A model generated the notes under the pieces. It was given only the letters and a program-made list of their open reading frames with translations, searched no databases and had not been told where the DNA came from. A stretch of DNA of 9,880 nt. Source: an uncultured Clostridia bacterium. Lineage in GTDB: Bacteria; Bacillota; Clostridia; Oscillospirales; Ruminococcaceae. The stretch spans positions 1 through 9,880 of the forward strand of contig CANQOJ010000076.1 in the NCBI GenBank assembly GCA_947625455.1. Reading direction: 5' to 3'. Shown piece by piece: positions 1 to 7,030 of this stretch. Numbering within the stretch: position 1 is the stretch's first letter; every line of letters starts with the position of its first letter. The position numbers and the translations under genes were made by a program.

Positions 1-1466
1 ACAGGCTGGTAAATTCGGGTTACAACAAGCCCGCGCTGATAACTTCTGCAATAGGCGCGGTAATTCTGTTCGTTATCTGCGGTTATTTTACGGTTTTCGG
101 CGCAAATTCAAACATTGTAAAAAAGCTGACTTACGCCAAAGACGCGGAAGAAATCTTTATGGAGGTTTACGAAAGCTATACGGCAGGTAATGTCGGCGGT
201 GAAAATAACGCAGAGTATTTTTCAAGCGAAAAGCTTTTCGGCACAAGTCTTGTTTCGCAGAATGGTTTTGGGGTGTTCACTGACGGCACGTTCACATATA
301 CGGTGTCGGAGAACAAGATAATCCCCCACAGCGGGCTTGACGTAAACCGTACAGCAGGAAACGACATTCTTCCGCCCGAAAACACGAAGTTTGTTGATTT
401 TATACAGGGCGAAGATTATGTTGCGGCGGTGTTTACGGGGACGGAATGCGGGTTTGTTAAACTGCAAAAGGGCGAAATTGTGTTTACGGCAATACAGGAC
501 GGCAGTCTTTGCGATTACTCGGTAAATGACGGCGAAATCAGCTTCGGCTCTGTCTACACTCCGCATTATACCCACAACTTCAACGCCTCGGACATAAACG
601 AGTACTGCCCGCGCCTCGGCAAAAACGAGAAAACTCCCGTTACTGCGGAGAATATTGCGCTGGGCAATTCAAGCGGCTGTTCATTCGCGGTATGGGGGAA
701 ATATTCGCTTGCTGACGGCAGCGTCATTTCGGCTAAAGCGGCGATAGGAAACCCCGTTTACGCGGGCGCTGACGGAATTTGCGCATTGAACTTTAGGGAT
801 AAGGAAGAAAACGAGTTTGGCAGGATAATCAAGTTAGCTGACGAAATAACGTCAGTTAAAACCGACAAAATAACGCTCGGCGCGTCAGGAAACGGCGTTT
901 CGGCATTTCTGACGGGAAATCAGATAATCGTGCTTGACGAAAATTTGGAGGAAAAATGCATTCTGCAAAATTTCGCGCAGACGCCGAGCGGAATGAAGTT
1001 TGAGGATAAAGTATTGCTGCTTAACGGCGGGGACGGGATTTTCTCCGCGGTAAACTGCGCTGATGCAGCAAATCCCGCGCTTCTGGAAACGCAAAAGGAA
1101 AACGGCGTTGTTATCGGGGATAAGGCGGTTTTGTTCAATGTTGACGACAAGATTGAAGCAAGGCTTATGACGCTTGAAAACGGCGAGGCAAAACAGACGG
1201 CAGTGTATGAAAAACAGCTTGCTGCCGAGGAAATGCCGACTGTTGAACTCGGAAATGCGGAGCAAATGGCGATAAACGGCGAAAATTGCGCGTTTTCATA
1301 CAGATATTTCGACGGGGTTTCGGTTGTTTCGGTGTGCGCGGTTTTCGGAAATGAAACTTCAGAGCTTACGTTATATGACGACAGGACGGGATATTCAGCC
1401 GTTTTCGCCTTTGAAAACAAGCTTATTGCGGTAAGTTCAAAGGGTGCTGAAACTGTTTTTGAATAA
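1..1466 (+). CDS. Membrane-anchored extracytoplasmic protein, probable beta-propeller (5' partial)
   Basis: The reading frame is open from position 3 without a stop, so the gene begins before the window. The ATG at 159 is an internal methionine and not the likely start. The first visible residues contain one hydrophobic stretch (coordinates about 33-101, ALITSAIGAVILFVICGY), followed by about 450 mostly polar residues rich in short strand-turn patterns with G, D and N. This suggests a cytoplasmic N-terminus, one membrane anchor and a large outside domain. The segment around 550-790 (CPRL, then a spacer, then AAIGNPVYAGADGICAL) resembles the beta-propeller domain family PF09826 of Firmicutes and archaea; that is pattern memory, not a search. 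The N-terminal cytoplasmic part is missing, so a regulatory domain there, as in RsgI-like proteins, cannot be excluded. The product's function is unknown. Confidence 0.7.
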   Translation, partial: RLVNSGYNKPALITSAIGAVILFVICGYFTVFGANSNIVKKLTYAKDAEEIFMEVYESYTAGNVGGENNAEYFSSEKLFGTSLVSQNGFGVFTDGTFTYTVSENKIIPHSGLDVNRTAGNDILPPENTKFVDFIQGEDYVAAVFTGTECGFVKLQKGEIVFTAIQDGSLCDYSVNDGEISFGSVYTPHYTHNFNASDINEYCPRLGKNEKTPVTAENIALGNSSGCSFAVWGKYSLADGSVISAKAAIGNPVYAGADGICALNFRDKEENEFGRIIKLADEITSVKTDKITLGASGNGVSAFLTGNQIIVLDENLEEKCILQNFAQTPSGMKFEDKVLLLNGGDGIFSAVNCADAANPALLETQKENGVVIGDKAVLFNVDDKIEARLMTLENGEAKQTAVYEKQLAAEEMPTVELGNAEQMAINGENCAFSYRYFDGVSVVSVCAVFGNETSELTLYDDRTGYSAVFAFENKLIAVSSKGAETVFE

Positions 1467-1471
1467 AGGGC

Positions 1472-1500
1472 TTGACAGACGCGGTCATTTTTTGTATAAT
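1472..1500 (+). promoter_or_regulatory. Consensus sigma-A promoter, TTGACA-N17-TATAAT
   Basis: TTGACA at 1472-1477 and TATAAT at 1495-1500 match the housekeeping consensus at all twelve positions, with the optimal 17-base spacer. It begins 5 bases after the stop codon of the preceding gene and points toward the small ORF and the DUF624 gene. The expected start of transcription is about 1506-1508, which leaves almost no leader before the tiny ORF. A match this exact is rare by chance. Confidence 0.85.
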
Positions 1501-1516
1501 GGAAGAAGTGGTTTTT

Positions 1517-1624
1517 TTGAATGAAAAAAAACGGGCGCTGATAATCAAAATCAGTAAAATAGCGGCAATCGTCCTTGCGGCGGCGCTTATTCTGGGTACT
1601 GTCGCGCAGTCGTTTTTATATTGA
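1517..1624 (+). CDS. Putative small single-pass membrane protein, about 35 aa
   Basis: A short frame opens with TTG at 1517 (or GTG at 1508) and ends at TGA 1622-1624. From TTG it reads NEKKRALIIKISKIAAIV after the initiator, then a small-residue-rich hydrophobic run LAAALILGTVAQ, and ends in SFLY. A lysine/arginine-rich N-terminus followed by one membrane helix is the layout of tiny inner-membrane proteins such as Prli42, but I cannot show homology. The ATG at 1521 is out of frame and stops after six codons. Ribosome-site evidence is weak: GGAAG at 1501-1505 or AAGTGG at 1506-1511. If transcription starts near 1507, the GTG at 1508 would be essentially leaderless. It sits between a consensus promoter and the DUF624 gene, whose ribosome site overlaps its stop codon, so coupling is plausible. 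Confidence 0.4.
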   Translation: MNEKKRALIIKISKIAAIVLAAALILGTVAQSFLY

Positions 1625-1636
1625 GGACGTGTCTAA

Positions 1637-2467
1637 ATGGGATTATTTTACAACAATAACGTTACAGGACCGGGCGTTTCCAAAAATGCGCCGAAGAAAA
1701 ATCCTTTTCTGCGCTTCTGGGAACTTTTCGCAAACAAGTTCTGGGATTTCTTCAAGATAAACCTCATATATTTTCTGTTTTGTATTCCGATTGTGACCAT
1801 AGGTCCTGCGACGGCGGCAATGACTTCTCTTATGCGGAACATCTATCTTGAACGCCCGCAGTTCGTTTTCTATGATTTCAAACAGGAATTTAAGAAAAAC
1901 TTTAAGCAAGGGCTTGCGGTAGGGATTCTTGACATTCTGGTTACGGCGGTTTTCGTGTTCTCGTTTTTGCTGTTCATATCGCTTGAAGAACCTACGGATA
2001 TGGACTCGATAATGTTTTCGGTGTCTGCGGCGGCAACGGTATTGTTTATGATAATGAATTTCTACATATATCCGCAGATTGCCGCGCTTGACCTTAAACT
2101 TCTGGATATTTTCAGAAACGCGCTGGTGCTTTCGTTTTTGAACATAGGCCCGGGGCTTATTGTGCTGGTGTTTTTCGCGGGATATATATTTCTTGCCGTA
2201 AATTTTCCTGTTTTCGTTTTGCCGTTATTGCCGTTTTTACCGCTCGCATGGCTTGGGTTTTTGTCGGTATTTTGCTGTTATCCCGCTATACAAAAGCACA
2301 TAATCATACCATATTACAAACTTACGGGCGGGAAAAATCCCGAAATACCCGATTATGCCGAGGAAGCAATCTTTGAGGACAAAGGCGGCAGCGAAGAAGC
2401 CGTTGACCTTAATGTCAAAGGCAAATCCCCCGCGTCAAAAAAATCGGGCGGAAAAATCATAAAGTAA
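1637..2467 (+). CDS. DUF624 (YesL-like) integral membrane protein
   Basis: The 276-residue product has a hydrophilic N-terminus, then the motif FFKINLIYFLFCIPIVTIGP (residues about 38-57), which is characteristic of the DUF624/YesL family. About five hydrophobic segments follow (roughly 40-60, 93-115, 125-147, 163-188, 190-215), then a charged cytoplasmic tail of about 45 residues with a lysine-rich end. Family members are often found beside sugar-transport or cell-envelope genes; their biochemical role is not established. The ATG at 1637 is preceded by GAGGA at 1623-1627, nine bases upstream, overlapping the stop of the small ORF. It is probably co-transcribed from the promoter at 1472-1500. 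I see no strong terminator after it; a weak TTCGG/CCGAA dyad sits at 2472-2486. Confidence 0.85.
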   Translation: MGLFYNNNVTGPGVSKNAPKKNPFLRFWELFANKFWDFFKINLIYFLFCIPIVTIGPATAAMTSLMRNIYLERPQFVFYDFKQEFKKNFKQGLAVGILDILVTAVFVFSFLLFISLEEPTDMDSIMFSVSAAATVLFMIMNFYIYPQIAALDLKLLDIFRNALVLSFLNIGPGLIVLVFFAGYIFLAVNFPVFVLPLLPFLPLAWLGFLSVFCCYPAIQKHIIIPYYKLTGGKNPEIPDYAEEAIFEDKGGSEEAVDLNVKGKSPASKKSGGKIIK

Positions 2468-2495
2468 AATATTCGGTATTTCCGAAATAAATAAA

Positions 2496-2562
2496 CAGGC
2501 TGTCAGGAAAAACATGAATGCCTGCTGACAACGCAGAATAAGTGTTTATCGGCAGTCTGATA
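2496..2562 (+). repeat. Hairpin repeat element A, in the leader region of purA
   Basis: CAGGCTGTC at 2496-2504 can pair over nine bases with GGCAGTCTG at 2551-2559, including two G-U pairs. The right end, GTTTATCGGCAGTCTGATA at 2544-2562, matches the right end of the large element at 7127-7145 at 18 of 19 positions. The left end matches that element's left end at 8 of 9 positions (CAGRCTGTC). The core differs completely. An alternative internal stem TGTCAG (2501-2506) with CTGACA (2525-2530) would exclude the outer stem. It ends 28 bases before the purA start codon, so any purA transcript from upstream carries it. Confidence 0.6.
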
Positions 2563-2575
2563 AAATTCACTTAAA

Positions 2576-2580
2576 AAGGA
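2576..2580 (+). promoter_or_regulatory. purA ribosome binding site
   Basis: AAGGA at 2576-2580 lies ten bases before the ATG at 2591. It fixes the purA start, which is also where the conserved N-terminal GTQWGDEGKGK block begins at residue 8. Confidence 0.6.
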
Positions 2581-2590
2581 ATGATTTATT

Positions 2591-3874
2591 ATGCCATCAA
2601 GCGTAATCGTCGGTACTCAATGGGGCGACGAGGGAAAAGGAAAAATCATTGACATCATGGCAAAGGAGGCTGACCTTGTTGTACGCTCTAGCGGCGGCAA
2701 CAACGCGGGGCATACGGTAGTACACGGAAACGAAGTGTACAAACTGCACCTGCTGCCGTCGGGGATACTGTATCCGGATACGATATGCCTTGTGGGAAGC
2801 GGAGTTGTGGTTGATCCGAAGGTTTTGCTGGAAGAAATTTCCGCTATGAAAGCGCGCGGCGTTTCCTGCGACAACCTCAGAATTGACGCAAGAGCGGATA
2901 TAATCATGCCGTGGCATATAGCGCTTGACAAGCTTGAAGAAGAATACAAGCAAAAGCAGACGCACGAAAACGTCGGCACGACAGGCAGAGGCATAGGTCC
3001 CGCATACACCGACAAAGCGCGCAGAATTGCCATAAGAATGTACGATTTGTGCCACCCCGAACTTTTGAAGAAGCTGATTAAGAACACGGGTGAATTTGAA
3101 AACCTTATGATTGAGAAACTCTACGGCGGGACAGCATTTGACCTTGACGCTGTTTACGAGGAGTATAAGGCATACGGCGAGAAGCTGGCGAAATACATGG
3201 CTGACGGCTCGGTTATTGCGTTTGAAGCATACAAGGCGGGAAAGAAAGTGCTGTTTGAGGGTGCACAGGCGACGTTGCTTGACATTGACTTCGGTACATA
3301 CCCGTTTGTCACTTCTTCTCACCCTATCGCGGGCGGCGCGTGCATAGGCACGGGCGTTGGTCCTAAGATGATAGATGAAGTAATAGGCGTTGGAAAGAGT
3401 TATACAACGCGCGTTGGAAACGGCCCTTTCCCTACCGAACTCAACAACGAACTCGGAGAACTTATCAGAAACCGCGGAGGAGAGTTCGGCACAACTACGG
3501 GCAGACCGAGAAGAACAGGCTGGTTTGACGCGGTAATTATGCGTCATGCGGTCAGAGTAAACGGGCTGACGGCGCTGGCTATAAACAAATTCGATACGCT
3601 TAGCGGGATAGGAAATCTAAAAGTCTGCACCGCATACAAAAAGTCCGACGGCACTGTTTTAAAGGATTTCCCCGTGACGCTTGAGGAACTTGCCGACTGC
3701 ACGCCCGTTTACGAGGAATTTGAGGGGTACGAGGGCGAACTTTCGGACTGCAAAAAGTTTGAGGAACTGCCCGAAAAATGCCGTGCATATATCACAAAGC
3801 TCGAAGAACTCTGCGGCTGTCCTATAAAGATAATAGGCGTAGGCGCGGGCTGTGACCAGGTTATATTCCGCTGA
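2591..3874 (+). CDS. purA: Adenylosuccinate synthetase
   Basis: PurA joins IMP and aspartate, using GTP, to give adenylosuccinate, the first committed step from IMP to AMP, in the cytoplasm. The 427-residue length is normal for the family. The N-terminal GTP-binding and catalytic motif GTQWGDEGKGKI is at residues 8-19, with Asp and His (GNNAGHTVV) nearby. GTTGRGIGPAY and the late TTTGRPRRTGWFD block are all present, so the enzyme looks intact. Its TGA at 3872-3874 overlaps the ATG of the next gene (TGATG), which indicates translational coupling with ymdB. No purine-riboswitch-like sequence precedes it. The leader instead holds hairpin element A, and a weak extended -10 (TGATAAAAT at 2558-2566) lies at that element's right end without a good -35. 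Confidence 0.98.
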   Translation: MPSSVIVGTQWGDEGKGKIIDIMAKEADLVVRSSGGNNAGHTVVHGNEVYKLHLLPSGILYPDTICLVGSGVVVDPKVLLEEISAMKARGVSCDNLRIDARADIIMPWHIALDKLEEEYKQKQTHENVGTTGRGIGPAYTDKARRIAIRMYDLCHPELLKKLIKNTGEFENLMIEKLYGGTAFDLDAVYEEYKAYGEKLAKYMADGSVIAFEAYKAGKKVLFEGAQATLLDIDFGTYPFVTSSHPIAGGACIGTGVGPKMIDEVIGVGKSYTTRVGNGPFPTELNNELGELIRNRGGEFGTTTGRPRRTGWFDAVIMRHAVRVNGLTALAINKFDTLSGIGNLKVCTAYKKSDGTVLKDFPVTLEELADCTPVYEEFEGYEGELSDCKKFEELPEKCRAYITKLEELCGCPIKIIGVGAGCDQVIFR

Positions 3875-4644
3875 TGAAACTGTTATTTATAGGAGACGTT
3901 GTCGGCGAGGCGGGCTGTAACGCGCTTTTAAAAGGACTTGCGGACATAAAGCGCGAATGTAAAGCCGATTTCACAATTGTAAACGGAGAGAACAGCTCGG
4001 AAAATAACGGCATAAGCGCACATTCCGCACAGGAAATACTCCAGAGCGGCGCGGACGTTATCACCACGGGAAATCATGCGTTCAGAAGAAAATCCATTCT
4101 CGAAGAATACGAGCATAACGAGCGTATTCTGCGCCCCGCAAACTACGGCGAAAACGTTGCGGGGAGAGGATACTGCGAGATTGACTGCGGGGCATATTCG
4201 ATAGCGGTGATAAATCTTGTGGGAACGGCATTTATGCAGGCTGTTGACAATCCGTTCAAATGCATAGACGAACTGCTTAAATGCATACAATCTAAGATAA
4301 TCATACTTGATTTCCATGCCGAAGCAACAAGCGAGAAGTCGGCTATGAGCTGGTATCTGGCGGGAAAGGTTACTGCTGTTATCGGCACTCACACGCACGT
4401 CCAAACTGCGGACGAGCGCATAATAAACGGCACGGGGTGCATTACGGACGTAGGAATGACAGGACCGATAAACTCGGTTTTGGGCGTGAGGAAAGATATT
4501 ATTATCAGAAAGTTCACTGATTACGCGGCGCACACCCACGTTTTCGCAAACGGTGAATGCTGTATAAGCGGCGCGTGCCTTGATATTGACATTAAAACGG
4601 GAAAATGTCTTTCTATCGAACGTATTTACAAGGCGGTAGAATAA
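3874..4644 (+). CDS. ymdB: YmdB-family calcineurin-like phosphodiesterase
   Basis: The 256-residue product matches the YmdB/TIGR00282 metallophosphoesterase family. The candidate metal ligands are visible: Asp8 (FIGDVVGEAG), Glu39-Asn40 (NGEN), Asn67-His68 (TGNH), His148 (DFHAEATSEK), and His173 and His175 (GTHTHVQTADE). They fall at nearly the same positions as in Bacillus subtilis YmdB, which hydrolyses cyclic nucleotide monophosphates and affects biofilm versus motility choice. The late block TDVGMTGPINSVLG is also typical. The segment after GNH reads AFRRKSI where TWDKKEI-like sequence is usual, a mild divergence. It overlaps the purA stop by one base and precedes spoVS, an association known in Bacillus. 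Confidence 0.93.
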   Translation: MKLLFIGDVVGEAGCNALLKGLADIKRECKADFTIVNGENSSENNGISAHSAQEILQSGADVITTGNHAFRRKSILEEYEHNERILRPANYGENVAGRGYCEIDCGAYSIAVINLVGTAFMQAVDNPFKCIDELLKCIQSKIIILDFHAEATSEKSAMSWYLAGKVTAVIGTHTHVQTADERIINGTGCITDVGMTGPINSVLGVRKDIIIRKFTDYAAHTHVFANGECCISGACLDIDIKTGKCLSIERIYKAVE

Positions 4645-4647
4645 TAT

Positions 4648-4672
4648 CGGTATAATATTATCAACGGTATAA
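4648..4672 (+). repeat. Short direct repeat CGGTATAA x2
   Basis: CGGTATAA occurs at 4648-4655 and 4665-4672, start to start 17 bases apart, immediately after the ymdB stop codon. It is AT-rich and short, so it may be chance; it could also contain -10-like sequence. No protein site is recognised. Confidence 0.3.
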
Positions 4673-4677
4673 AAATC

Positions 4678-4724
4678 AAATCTCAGACCGACAACGCGTC
4701 GGGGATTTATTGACAGGTTGATAT
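4678..4724 (+). repeat. Hairpin repeat element C (degenerate), upstream of spoVS
   Basis: The right end at 4703-4724 matches the right end of the large element (7125-7146) at 18 of 22 positions, with a core GATTTATTGACAGGTTGATAT. The left part contains TCAGACCGACAA, which can pair imperfectly (9 of 12) with that right end. Two inner stems are also possible: CCGAC (4688-4692) with GTCGG (4698-4702), and AAATC (4678-4682) with GATTT (4704-4708). There is no following T-run, so it is not a standard terminator for ymdB. It occupies the middle of the 147-base gap before spoVS. Confidence 0.45.
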
Positions 4725-4777
4725 TGTGCAAAAAATTTTTTAGCGCATTATATTATTAACAACAGAAAAAGAATTTC

Positions 4778-4784
4778 AGGAGGG
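4778..4784 (+). promoter_or_regulatory. Strong ribosome binding site of spoVS
   Basis: AGGAGGG at 4778-4784 lies seven bases before the ATG at 4792. It is the strongest Shine-Dalgarno sequence in the window, consistent with a highly translated small protein. Confidence 0.8.
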
Positions 4785-4791
4785 TAAAAAA

Positions 4792-5052
4792 ATGGAAGTG
4801 GTTAAGGTTTCTTCTCACTCTGTACCGAAATCGGTTGCAGGGGCAATTGCGGCGGTAATCCGCGAGAACAGCGAAGTCGAGGTACAGGCTGTAGGCGCGG
4901 GCGCTGCTAACCAGGCGGTTAAGTCAATAGCTATCGCGAGAAGCTATATGGCGCTTGTAGGGGTTGATCTTATCTGTATCCCCGCGTTCACAACGGTTGA
5001 AATCGACGGTGAAGAGCGCACGGCGATTAGATTTATTGTCGAGCCGCGCTAA
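4792..5052 (+). CDS. spoVS: Stage V sporulation protein S
   Basis: The 86-residue product starts MEVVKVSSHSVPKSVAGAIA and continues with QAVGAGAANQAVKSIAIAR and the end RFIVEPR. This is the highly conserved SpoVS family, and its length is the full family length. SpoVS has an Alba-like fold and is needed for progression past stage V of sporulation in Bacillus; the molecular target is not settled. SpoVS is also found in some non-sporulating bacteria, so it supports a sporulation lineage without proving spores. In B. subtilis it depends on sigma-H; I found no convincing sigma-H or sigma-A promoter in the gap before it. It directly follows ymdB and is two bases from the asparaginase gene. Confidence 0.96.
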   Translation: MEVVKVSSHSVPKSVAGAIAAVIRENSEVEVQAVGAGAANQAVKSIAIARSYMALVGVDLICIPAFTTVEIDGEERTAIRFIVEPR

Positions 5053-5054
5053 TA

Positions 5055-5996
5055 ATGGCGAAAATTCTGCTGATAACTACGGGCGGGACGATAGCCTGCC
5101 CGAATACAGACAAGGCGAGAACGCCCGAAAATGCACAAAGCGCGTTTCTTGAATGTATTTCGGACATAAAATGCGCGGTGGACATAATCGAGCCTTTTTG
5201 CCTTGACAGCACGAATATTACGCCCGGTCATATTCTTCAGATTGCGAAAATAATACGCGAAAGCTGCGGTAATTACGACGGTTTTGTGATAACTCACGGG
5301 ACCGATACGCTGGCATACACCGCCGCAGTTTTGTCGTGCCTTGTTGAAAACAGCAGAAAGCCCATAGTTCTTACGGGCAGCATGAAACCGTTTTCTGCGG
5401 ACAACTCGGACGCGCCGAATAATCTAAGAAACGCGTTTTTGTTCGCATTGAACAAAAATGCGCACGGAGTTTCGGTTGTTTTCGGGCGGTTTGCATATGA
5501 CGCCACGCACGTTTCAAAGATACACACAACGGCAATAAATGCGTTTGAAAGCGTGAATTTTCCTCCTTTGGCTTCGTTTGAACGGGAAAGAATCGTTTTT
5601 ACCGAGCCGAAAGCCGAATACAGCGGTAATGTAAGATTTCATGAAAGGCTTGACGAGAGAGTTGAGGTATTTTTCCTCGTGCCGAAAACCTTGCCGCCTG
5701 TGATACGGCAGGATACAAGAGCGGTTATTATCCTCGGCTTCGGCACGGGAGGACTGCCCGAATATCTGAACGGTTTTTTCAGCGACATTATTTCGCGCGG
5801 GATATATGTTATAATGTCAACTCAGGTGCTGCGCGGCGGGAGCAATCTTTCGCTGTATGAAGTCGGGAGCAGGATAACGAGATTGCCCGTCATTGACGCG
5901 GGGAAAATGACCGTTGAGTACACGCTTGCGAAAGCAATGGTTTCGCTTTCGGAAGCCGACAGTTTTGAACAGTTCAAAATGCTGTTTTTGAGTTAA
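5055..5996 (+). CDS. L-asparaginase (type I-like, cytoplasmic)
   Basis: The enzyme hydrolyses L-asparagine to aspartate and ammonia. The 313-residue product has the two family signatures: TTGGTIA at residues 8-14, with the nucleophile-position Thr12, and ITHGTDT at 79-85, with Thr83 and Asp84. Lys155 in VSKIHTTAINAF would complete the Thr-Lys-Asp triad. GSMKPFSADNSDAPNNLRNA (108-127) and the C-terminal GFGTGGLPEY block also fit. No signal peptide is present, which argues for the cytoplasmic type. The start codon is two bases after the spoVS stop and has no Shine-Dalgarno sequence of its own, so translation probably depends on ribosomes finishing spoVS. Substrate preference (asparagine against glutamine) cannot be read from the sequence. 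Confidence 0.93.
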   Translation: MAKILLITTGGTIACPNTDKARTPENAQSAFLECISDIKCAVDIIEPFCLDSTNITPGHILQIAKIIRESCGNYDGFVITHGTDTLAYTAAVLSCLVENSRKPIVLTGSMKPFSADNSDAPNNLRNAFLFALNKNAHGVSVVFGRFAYDATHVSKIHTTAINAFESVNFPPLASFERERIVFTEPKAEYSGNVRFHERLDERVEVFFLVPKTLPPVIRQDTRAVIILGFGTGGLPEYLNGFFSDIISRGIYVIMSTQVLRGGSNLSLYEVGSRITRLPVIDAGKMTVEYTLAKAMVSLSEADSFEQFKMLFLS

Positions 5997-6021
5997 TTTC
6001 AGACGAAAGGGCGCTTAGAGT

Positions 6022-6936
6022 ATGAAATGCGTTTCAGTTGAACAGCTTAATAACGCCGCAGAATTTCCCGAAGAACTTATCCGCGAGGGAGAAAGGCTAT
6101 ATGCCGAACAGCTTGAAGCGGCGGCGGAGAACATATTTTCTAACCGCGATACGCGCCCTGTCGTTTTGCTTTCGGGACCGTCGGGTTCGGGAAAAACAAC
6201 GTCTGCATACAGAATAGCGCGTATTCTCGAAAAGTACGGCTGTAAGGCGCACATAATTTCTATGGACAACTATTTCCTGCCTATGCATGAAAATGAAGCG
6301 GCGAGAGATGAAAACGGGAACATTGACTTTGAAAGTCCGTATCGGCTTGACATTCCGCTGTTTAAAAAGCACCTTGAAATGCTTTCGGAATGTAAGGAGA
6401 TATATATCCCGTCGTTTGATTTCGCAAAGCAGGAGCGCTTTGAGGGCAAGACTTTAAGGCGCGAAAAGGGCGATTTGGTCATTTTAGAGGGAATACACGC
6501 GCTTAATCCGCTTGTAACGGGAGAATGCGACGAGTTTACGGTGTGCGTTTACGTCAGCGTCAGAACAAGAATTTCGAGCGGCGATAAACTGCTACACCCG
6601 TCAAAAATACGGCTTATGCGCAGACTTATGCGGGATAAGCTGTACAGAGGGCGCGCTTTTCCCGAAACATTCGAGTTTTTCAAGTCCGTTGAGCGCGGAG
6701 AGGGTTTGTACATAATGCCGTTCAAGTACCGCGCGGATTTCGATATTGACACATTTATTGAGTACGAGGCGCTTGTTTACAGGGATATTCTCCTGCCCGG
6801 TCTTGAAAAGGCTGAAACCGAATATCAGGATTACAAGGACTATGCCGATATAGGCGAGTTTTTAAGGCTGCTGAAGCCGTTGGACAAGAGTTATGTACCC
6901 GAAAATGCGCTTATACGCGAATTTATCGGAGATTAA
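6022..6936 (+). CDS. Uridine kinase / phosphoribulokinase-family nucleoside kinase
   Basis: The 304-residue product has a P-loop GPSGSGKTT at residues 52-60, then ISMDNYF (79-85), SFDFAKQER (131-139) and the Walker-B-like DLVILEGIHALNP (151-163). This is the pattern of the uridine kinase branch of the PRK/UK family, which phosphorylates uridine or cytidine with ATP or GTP. It carries about 45 extra residues before the P-loop and about 50 at the C-terminus compared with the classical Udk of about 210 residues. It lacks the long TGS-containing N-terminus seen in the larger clostridial nucleoside kinases. Start: ATG at 6022, with AAAGG at 6006-6010. It follows the asparaginase by 25 bases and is probably co-transcribed. 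The exact substrate is uncertain. Confidence 0.85.
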   Translation: MKCVSVEQLNNAAEFPEELIREGERLYAEQLEAAAENIFSNRDTRPVVLLSGPSGSGKTTSAYRIARILEKYGCKAHIISMDNYFLPMHENEAARDENGNIDFESPYRLDIPLFKKHLEMLSECKEIYIPSFDFAKQERFEGKTLRREKGDLVILEGIHALNPLVTGECDEFTVCVYVSVRTRISSGDKLLHPSKIRLMRRLMRDKLYRGRAFPETFEFFKSVERGEGLYIMPFKYRADFDIDTFIEYEALVYRDILLPGLEKAETEYQDYKDYADIGEFLRLLKPLDKSYVPENALIREFIGD

Positions 6937-6976
6937 GGAATAAATTGCCATATATGTCAAAATGACAATATATTCC
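6937..6976. repeat. Imperfect inverted repeat after the kinase gene
   Basis: GGAATA at 6937-6942 mirrors TATTCC at 6971-6976. Inside these, TGTCA (6955-6959) mirrors TGACA (6963-6967) across an AAA loop. The arms are not continuous, the stem is AT-rich and no T-run follows, so it would be a poor intrinsic terminator. It begins directly at the stop codon of the kinase gene. Confidence 0.35.
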
Positions 6977-6985
6977 GTAATCTCC

Positions 6986-7015
6986 TTGCCTACATATTAT
7001 AATATGGTATATAAT
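6986..7015 (+). promoter_or_regulatory. Candidate promoter upstream of hairpin element B
   Basis: TTGCCT at 6986-6991 and TATAAT at 7010-7015 are separated by 18 bases. The -10 is perfect and the -35 matches four of six. A start near 7021-7023 would begin just before the large hairpin at 7031, as expected for a small structured RNA. The region is very AT-rich and also holds another TATAAT at 6998-7003, so chance matches are likely. Confidence 0.4.
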
Positions 7016-7030
7016 AGTGTATAACAAAGT

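Noticed and set aside
159..161. ATG at 159 as the start of the first gene
   Set aside because: The frame is open back to position 3 and encodes a membrane helix before this codon. No proper ribosome site precedes it, so the gene is truncated by the window edge.
1575..1760. A 61-codon + strand frame across the small ORF and the DUF624 start
   Set aside because: It is out of frame with the well supported DUF624 gene, has no ribosome site and gives an Arg/Ser-rich product without pattern.
2597..3547. A 316-codon open frame on the minus strand inside purA
   Set aside because: It lies entirely within the clear purA reading frame, its product is rich in Arg, Cys and Ser with no domain pattern, and it has no ribosome site. 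It is a shadow of purA codon use.
4710..4715. TTGACA as a -35 box for spoVS
   Set aside because: No -10-like sequence occurs 16-18 bases downstream (the region is A/T homopolymer), and the hexamer is part of the conserved right end of repeat element C.
3928..4731. A 267-codon minus-strand frame across ymdB
   Set aside because: It mirrors ymdB, whose metal-binding motifs are intact on the + strand, and its translation has no recognisable family features.
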